This document shows positions 59,195 to 64,000 of a stretch of DNA of 64,000 bases, piece after piece. How positions within the stretch are numbered: the stretch's first letter is position 1; each line of letters opens with the position of its first letter. The notes below the pieces were generated by a model. The model saw only the letters and a program-made list of their open reading frames with translations, ran no database searches and was not told where the DNA came from. The stretch is from Ancylobacter polymorphus (GTDB lineage: Bacteria > Pseudomonadota > Alphaproteobacteria > Rhizobiales > Xanthobacteraceae). Made by a program: the position numbers and the translations under genes. Location: the NCBI RefSeq assembly GCF_022836935.1, contig NZ_CP083241.1, positions 62,001-126,000 of the forward strand, given 5' to 3'.

Positions 59195-60528
59195 GCCGCG
59201 TCCCCGATCGGTTCCAGCACCAGATCGGCAAGATCACCCGCGGGCGCGCCGGCACCCATGGCCGCGACCATGGTCTCGATCGCCTGGCGGCGATTGTCGC
59301 CGAGCTGCCCCGCAAGCGAGTGATACTTGGCGGAGACCTCCAGATCCGACAACGGGTTGGCCGGGCCGCCATGCGCCTGCGTCCACTCGGAAGTGACCCG
59401 GCGGCCATCCTTGGTGCCTAGAGATACAATGGCGAAACGTTCGGCCGGGAAGCGCGCACAGATCTCGGGATCCTCGACAAGACGGATCGACGACGACAAA
59501 TCGAGCACCGCCGCATCGCGCAGCCCGGCGCCGGTGATCTCGTCGGCACCGAGACGCCCGCGCATAATCATCGCCGCGAGCGGGAACGGCAGGCTGTACT
59601 GAGCCTCTTCCGTCGTGGTCGGTCGGGCCGAATGCAGCCGCACCGCTTCGGCGAAGCTACGCACCTCGACATCGGCGATGTCTGAACCGCTGAGCCCATG
59701 CGCGGTCATTAGGTCGTGTGCCGCCTGCACCGCCGGCTGCGCCCAGCGACAGACAGGGTAAGGCTTGAAGTATTGGTCAAGAATGTACCAGCGCGAGCCG
59801 AGATCGCCCCACAGCGCCTGCTGTTCGGGCGCCTCCAGCGTCAGGGCCGGCGCCCCGGTGAAACCGTCGGCCGCGAGATAGGCGGCGGAGACACCGGCCA
59901 GCGCGCCCCACCCGGAGCCGTCCTTCAACATTGTGGGATAGTCGATGCAGCGCATCATCTGGCTGCGCGGGCCGTGATATTCGGCGGTGCCCAGCGCTTC
60001 GCGCGTCTGCGCGGGCGAAAGCTTCATGAGGCGGGAGCCGAGCGCGGCGCAGGCCAGCGCGTTCCAGGCGCCGGAGGTATGGTAGTCGCAGGCACTCGCA
60101 TGCAGAGCGATGCCGGCCCGGGTCGCGATCTCATAGCCGATGACGATGGAGGTCAGCACTTCGCGGTCGTCCAGCGCCAAATTCTCGGCCTCCCAAAAGG
60201 CCAGCAGCGCCGGCAGAACGGCGACGCCGGCGTGGCCCTTGGTCAGGGCGTGGCCGTCATGGGCATCGAAGGAATCGATCAAGGAGGCGCCGGCATAGGC
60301 GGCACCAACCGGCGAAACGCGGCGGCCGTCGAAGATCATCCGCGCGCCACGTCCCTCGCCGGCGCTGAACTGCCGGGCGGCGTGATTGGTGACGATCCGC
60401 GCCAGATCGGTGCGCCTGCCGCTCGCTGCCACGCCGATCAGATCGAGAAGGCAGCGTCGCGCCATAGCCATTACCGGCGCCGGCAGATCGGAGGAACGCA
60501 GATCGTGAATGAAGCTCTGGACGTGCAT
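59191..60528 (-). CDS. MmgE/PrpD family protein
   Basis: 445 aa from the ATG at 60528 with GAAGG upstream (M-H-V-Q-S-F-I-H-D-L-R-S-S-D-L-P), which matches the usual start; an in-frame ATG at 60594 adds a non-conserved leader. Family marks are L-L-D-L-I-G-V-A-A-S-G, S-F-D-A-H-D-G-H-A, K-G-H-A-G-V, and Y-F-K-P-Y-P-V-C-R-W. Known members are 2-methylcitrate dehydratase, aconitate decarboxylase and iminodisuccinate epimerase. Its coupling to an amine oxidase favours an imino- or dicarboxylic acid role over propionate metabolism. No prpB or prpC is present. Confidence 0.87.
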   Translation of the reverse strand: MHVQSFIHDLRSSDLPAPVMAMARRCLLDLIGVAASGRRTDLARIVTNHAARQFSAGEGRGARMIFDGRRVSPVGAAYAGASLIDSFDAHDGHALTKGHAGVAVLPALLAFWEAENLALDDREVLTSIVIGYEIATRAGIALHASACDYHTSGAWNALACAALGSRLMKLSPAQTREALGTAEYHGPRSQMMRCIDYPTMLKDGSGWGALAGVSAAYLAADGFTGAPALTLEAPEQQALWGDLGSRWYILDQYFKPYPVCRWAQPAVQAAHDLMTAHGLSGSDIADVEVRSFAEAVRLHSARPTTTEEAQYSLPFPLAAMIMRGRLGADEITGAGLRDAAVLDLSSSIRLVEDPEICARFPAERFAIVSLGTKDGRRVTSEWTQAHGGPANPLSDLEVSAKYHSLAGQLGDNRRQAIETMVAAMGAGAPAGDLADLVLEPIGDAA

Positions 60529-60892
60529 CAGGTCGCCTTCGTGAAGGCCGGCCGAGACGTCGGACACAATCCCGACAGTCTCGCGGCGCGGCATGTGGAA
60601 GACCTTGCGCCGGAGCTTTGGCCGATACTCTCAACTTTGCGACCCGCGCAATCAGAAACCCGACATCCGCGCGTCGCGGCGGGGCTCCATCCGGCGAAAG
60701 CAGCGGAAAATACCCCCTAAGTCATGCCCGCTCCTCAGGCAGGGGAGCTTGTCGGAAAGCCGCCAAATGTCGGATTCCTTTTCCTCCATGTCGAAAAGCC
60801 TTACCAAAGCCCGCTCCTGCCCGTGCATCAGTAGAAGCACTCCAGCAAGGCTCTGGTGAAACGGGCCCTGCCGCGCAGCCGGGAAGCACACG
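60529..60892. promoter_or_regulatory. Divergent promoter region, betaine catabolism and OpuB-type operons
   Basis: 364 bases between the leftward catabolic operon and the rightward transporter operon, so both promoters and GbdR-like sites are expected here. GCCCGCTCCT occurs twice (about 60725 and 60810). No clear palindromic operator was identified, and the open frames here look like chance. Confidence 0.45.
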
Positions 60893-61546
60893 TTGGAAAC
60901 GCTGAACTTCGCCATAGCGAACTGGTCGCAGATCCTCGCCCGGGGCTGGGAACACATCTCGCTTGTCGGCGTCGCGGTGAGCGTCGCGGTGCTGACCGGC
61001 GTGCCGATCGGCATCCTGATCACGCAGAGCCGGGTGGCGGCGGAGCGCGTGCTCTATGTCGCAGCGATCATCATGACGATCCCGTCCATCGCCTTCTTCG
61101 GCCTGCTAATCCCGGTGCTTTCGCCGATCGGGCAAGGCATCGGCTATCTGCCGGCGGTGATCGCGCTGATCTTTTATTCGCAGCTGCCGATCATCCGAAA
61201 CACCTATGCCGCGATCATGAACATCGACCCGGCGCTGCGGGAGGCTGCGCGCGGCATGGGCATGACGGCGTTCCAGCGCTTGCGTGAGGTCGAGCTGCCG
61301 GTCGCACTCCCGGTGATCATCAACGGCGTGCGCAACGCCGTGGTGCTGAACATCGCGATCGCCACCATCGCGACCTATATCGGCGCCGGCGGTCTAGGCG
61401 TGTTCATTTCGCGCGGAATCTCGCAGACCGATCCGCGTCAGCTCATCACCGGGGCCGTCGCGGTAAGCGTCCTCGCCATCATCGCCGATCTCGGACTTCT
61501 CCTGCTGCAGCGACGGCTCACCCCCGTCGGACTGCGCCAATCCTGA
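60893..61546 (+). CDS. Quaternary-amine/osmoprotectant ABC transporter permease (OpuB/ProW type)
   Basis: 217 aa starting at a rare TTG at 60893: the frame contains no ATG or GTG between the upstream stop at 60857 and this codon, and GGGAAG lies 9 bases before it. About five spans; signature T-I-P-S-I-A-F-F-G-L-L-I-P and the docking loop L-R-E-A-A-R-G-M-G-M-T. Followed 14 bases later by the ATPase. The OpuB family carries choline, betaine or carnitine, which fits the divergent demethylase operon. Confidence 0.9.
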   Translation: METLNFAIANWSQILARGWEHISLVGVAVSVAVLTGVPIGILITQSRVAAERVLYVAAIIMTIPSIAFFGLLIPVLSPIGQGIGYLPAVIALIFYSQLPIIRNTYAAIMNIDPALREAARGMGMTAFQRLREVELPVALPVIINGVRNAVVLNIAIATIATYIGAGGLGVFISRGISQTDPRQLITGAVAVSVLAIIADLGLLLLQRRLTPVGLRQS

Positions 61547-61560
61547 CGCGCGGGGGCGAT

Positions 61561-62667
61561 ATGATTCGGCTCAAGAACCTCACCAAGATCTACGGCGCCA
61601 TCACCGCGGTCGACAATGTCAGCATGGAAGTCGGCGCTGGCGAGGTGTGCGTCCTGCTCGGTCCGTCCGGCTGCGGCAAGACCACGACCATGAAAATGGT
61701 GAACCGTCTGATCGAGCCTTCGGGCGGGCGCATCTTCATCGACGGGAAGGACGTCACCGAGGTGAACCCGGTCGAGTTGCGCCGCTCCATCGGCTACGTC
61801 ATCCAGCAGATCGGCCTGTTCCCCAACAAGACGGTCGAGGACAATATTTGCGTTGTCCCGGACATGCTTGGCCATGACCGCAAGGCCTCGCGCAGGCGCG
61901 CCGCCGAACTGCTGGAAATGGTCAATCTCGAACCGGCGGCCTACGCCAAGCGCTACCCGAAGGAGCTTTCTGGTGGCCAGCAGCAGCGCGTGGGCGTGAT
62001 CCGCGCGCTAGCGGCCGATCCGCCGGTGCTGCTCATGGACGAGCCGTTCGGCGCCATCGATCCGATCAACCGCGAGGTGATCCAGGACGAGTTCATGAAG
62101 CTGCAGTCAGCGCTGAAGAAGACCGTGATCTTCGTCAGCCACGACATCGACGAAGCAGTGAAGATGGCCTCGCGCATCGCCATCTTCCGCTCTGGCCGGC
62201 TCATCCAGTATGACACGCCCGACAATATCCTCGCCCACCCGACCGACAGCTTCGTTGCCGATTTCGTCGGGCAGGACCGCACGCTGAAGCGCCTGCGACT
62301 GATCTCGGTGCGCGAGGCGATGACTGTGAATCCGCCCACCGTGGTGGCGGACGACAGTGTCGAGACCGCAATCGCGAAGATGGAGGGACATGGCCACATC
62401 TCAGTGGTGATGGTGAGCCCACAGGGCAAGGTGCTCGGCTGCGTGCGGCTGGAAGCGCTGCGTGGCAAGCGCGGCAAGGTCGGCGAGCACTATGAGAAGC
62501 TCACCAGCGTGGTGCGCTCCGACAACAATCTGCGCAACGCGGTCTCGCAGATGTTCACCAACGACCAATCCTGGCTCGCCTGCGTAAACGCCGACGGCGT
62601 CTATGAGGGCTACATAACCCAGCGGGGCATCACGCACCTGCTCGCTGCCACCTATCGGGATAAGTGA
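61561..62667 (+). CDS. OpuCA/ProV-type ATPase with CBS domains
   Basis: 368 aa. Walker A G-P-S-G-C-G-K-T-T, Q-loop I-Q-Q-I-G-L-F-P, signature L-S-G-G-Q-Q-Q-R, Walker B L-L-M-D-E-P-F-G-A-I-D, switch V-S-H-D-I-D-E-A. After residue 245 come two CBS-like repeats (M-T-V-N-P-P-T-V-V-A-D-D and V-S-Q-M-F-T-N-D-Q-S-W), which in OpuCA respond to ionic strength or nucleotides. The last base of its stop is the first of the next start codon. Confidence 0.92.
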   Translation: MIRLKNLTKIYGAITAVDNVSMEVGAGEVCVLLGPSGCGKTTTMKMVNRLIEPSGGRIFIDGKDVTEVNPVELRRSIGYVIQQIGLFPNKTVEDNICVVPDMLGHDRKASRRRAAELLEMVNLEPAAYAKRYPKELSGGQQQRVGVIRALAADPPVLLMDEPFGAIDPINREVIQDEFMKLQSALKKTVIFVSHDIDEAVKMASRIAIFRSGRLIQYDTPDNILAHPTDSFVADFVGQDRTLKRLRLISVREAMTVNPPTVVADDSVETAIAKMEGHGHISVVMVSPQGKVLGCVRLEALRGKRGKVGEHYEKLTSVVRSDNNLRNAVSQMFTNDQSWLACVNADGVYEGYITQRGITHLLAATYRDK

Positions 62668-63416
62668 TGACCGGGGCGCGCACCGCACATCCGATGGCGG
62701 CGCTGGCGAGCCTGTGGCGGCTCATCGTGCTCGGCCTCGTGTTCTTGCTCGGCATATGGGCGAGCACGAGCGGTACGCTTACCGCTATGCTAGCCTATCG
62801 CGAGGATATCGCCTTCCTCACGGTGCAGCATCTCGAACTGGTGGCGATCTCCAGCGCGATTGCAATCGTCACCGGCATTCCGATCGGCATCCTGCTGGCG
62901 CGGCGAAGCCTTGGCATGTTTGGGCCGGTGCTGGCCCAGATCATCAATCTCGGCACCACCATCCCGACGCTCGCGATCCTTGCTCTGGCAATGACGGTGC
63001 TGGGTCTCGGCGCGCCGCCGGCGATCTTCGGCCTTGCCGTTCTCACCCTGCTGCCGGTGGTGCTGAACACGGTTTCCGGGCTGCGCGCCGTGCCGCCCGC
63101 GCTGATCGAGGCCGCGCGCGGCATGGGCATGACCCCGGCGCAGATCCTGTTTCAGGTCGAGATTCCCAACGCGCTGTTCGTGATGGCGGCCGGCATCCGC
63201 ACCGCTCTCGCCATCAATGTCGGCACCGTGCCACTGGCCTTTCTGATCGGCGGCGGCGGCCTTGGCGAACTGATCTTCACTGGCATCGACCTGATGGACA
63301 CCGGCCTGTTGCTGGCGGGGGCGATCCCCACGGCGATGCTGGCGGTGAGCATCGATTTTATCGCGGGTCAGCTGCAGTTCTGGCTGGTACCACGCGGTGT
63401 CAACCCTTTGAGATAA
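62667..63416 (+). CDS. Quaternary-amine/osmoprotectant ABC transporter permease, second subunit
   Basis: 249 aa. The ATG at 62667 overlaps the ATPase stop by one base; a GTG codon immediately before it is the alternative. T-I-P-T-L-A-I-L-A-L-A-M in the core and the docking loop I-E-A-A-R-G-M-G-M-T, near-identical in pattern to the loop of the first permease (R-E-A-A-R-G-M-G-M-T). The two form the channel. Confidence 0.91.
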   Translation: MTGARTAHPMAALASLWRLIVLGLVFLLGIWASTSGTLTAMLAYREDIAFLTVQHLELVAISSAIAIVTGIPIGILLARRSLGMFGPVLAQIINLGTTIPTLAILALAMTVLGLGAPPAIFGLAVLTLLPVVLNTVSGLRAVPPALIEAARGMGMTPAQILFQVEIPNALFVMAAGIRTALAINVGTVPLAFLIGGGGLGELIFTGIDLMDTGLLLAGAIPTAMLAVSIDFIAGQLQFWLVPRGVNPLR

Positions 63417-63440
63417 AAAACACTTCCAGAGGAGAAGACC

Positions 63441-64000
63441 ATGTCCATGCGTTTCCTGAAACGGGCCGCCGTAGCCGCCTTTCTTCTTGGAGCGGCCGGC
63501 GCGGCGAGCGCCGCGACCATCGTGGTCGGCGGCAAGAACTACACCGAGCAGCAGCTCATGGCGGAGATGACTGCCCAACTGCTCAAGGCCAAGGGCTTCG
63601 AAGTGGACAAGCGCGCGGGCCTCGGCACCGCGCCACTGCGCCAGGCCCAGGAGAATGGCCAGATCGACGTGTACTGGGAATACACCGGTACTTCGCTAAT
63701 CACCTTCAACAAGATTACCGACAAGCTCGACGCCGCCGGCACCTATGCCAAGGTGAAGGAACTCGACGCCGCCAAGGGGCTCGTCTGGCTCGATCCGTCG
63801 AAGGCCAACAACACCTATGCCTTCGCGATGCGCGCCGCGGATGCCAAGGCCAAGGATATCGTCTCGATCTCCGACCTGTCGGCCAAGATCAAGGGCGGCG
63901 ACAAGCTTACCTTCGGCTCCAACGCCGAGTTCTACGCTCGCCCGGACGGCCTGAAGCCACTGGAGGACAGCTATGGCTTCAGCTTCGGCCGTGACTCGGT
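63441..64000 (+). CDS. Quaternary-amine-binding protein (OpuBC/OpuCC type), N-terminal part
   Basis: The gene runs off the right edge; 186 residues are visible. AGGAGAAG precedes the ATG at 63441, and a signal peptide ends near A-S-A-A (residue 25). The mature protein opens I-V-V-G-G-K-N-Y-T-E-Q-Q-L-M-A-E-M, then Q-E-N-G-Q-I-D-V-Y-W-E-Y-T-G-T-S, the hallmark of choline/betaine/carnitine receptors of the OpuBC group. Fourth gene of the transporter operon. The ligand-cage aromatics cannot all be checked because the end is missing. Confidence 0.92.
   Translation, partial: MSMRFLKRAAVAAFLLGAAGAASAATIVVGGKNYTEQQLMAEMTAQLLKAKGFEVDKRAGLGTAPLRQAQENGQIDVYWEYTGTSLITFNKITDKLDAAGTYAKVKELDAAKGLVWLDPSKANNTYAFAMRAADAKAKDIVSISDLSAKIKGGDKLTFGSNAEFYARPDGLKPLEDSYGFSFGRDS

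Noticed and set aside
60593..60859. Small genes in the divergent betaine/OpuB spacer
   Set aside because: Overlapping frames in several directions without conserved features; the region must hold promoters.
1..64000. CRISPR arrays, toxin-antitoxin pairs, restriction or phage-defence genes
   Set aside because: No regularly spaced repeats and none of the associated protein families were found.

Overview
This is a GC-rich window with dense genes, short spacers and many 4-base start/stop overlaps. The families present (Rieske betaine demethylase, many solute-binding-protein transporters, a TRAP carrier, degraded integrase and IS pieces) suggest an alphaproteobacterium, probably Hyphomicrobiales such as Xanthobacteraceae. 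That placement is inference; no rRNA or tRNA is visible. The content is accessory: transport plus small-molecule catabolism, with resistance genes and IS debris between blocks.

Layout. (1) 1-3059, end of a polar amino-acid ABC system (binding protein, two permeases, ATPase). (2) 3007-4159, a tyrosine recombinase with a replaced C-terminus and a junk spacer. (3) 4160-12084, a second amino-acid ABC system, a Kbl-like alpha-oxoamine synthase, a class IV aminotransferase, a divergent Lrp/AsnC regulator, a deformylase-like protein and an ArgE-like M20 deacylase. (4) 12140-18141, a LacI regulator under two tandem perfect operators, a NagB-like deaminase and a PotABCD-type ABC system, closed by a bidirectional terminator. 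(5) 18217-24530, hexuronate catabolism: uxuA, uxuB and a GntR regulator leftward; uxaA and an AGE-family isomerase rightward. (6) 24531-33709, one leftward operon: aldehyde dehydrogenase, TRAP dctPQM, alcohol dehydrogenase, class III CoA-transferase, CitE-like lyase, LysR. (7) 33710-41093, resistance and debris: an MFS pump with a divergent MerR regulator sharing a 20-bp palindrome, catB, a YdcZ-type protein with LysR, a second MFS pump with an XRE regulator, and an IS3 fragment. (8) 41227-47451, a FadR-type operon for an unknown substrate: NAD-dependent beta-hydroxyacid dehydrogenase, amino-acid-type ABC system, RpiB, ribokinase. (9) 47790-50533, LysR divergent from an SRPBCC-like protein and a quinone-oxidoreductase-type MDR. 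(10) 50555-52976, IS graveyard: IS3 remnant, a 56-codon ORF, a gene tail cut off by an 830-bp IS5-family element with CTAG duplications. (11) 52977-64000, quaternary-amine uptake and breakdown: Rieske oxygenase and reductase, a GbdR-like regulator, a two-subunit opine-oxidase-like flavoenzyme and an MmgE/PrpD protein leftward, with a divergent OpuB/ProU-type transporter running off the right edge.

Most blocks share one logic: a regulator, an uptake system and two to four enzymes in one or two overlapping operons. The most intriguing are the AsnC-linked block, the RpiB/ribokinase block and the betaine block with its unusual oxidase. No CRISPR array, phage structural gene or defence system was seen.
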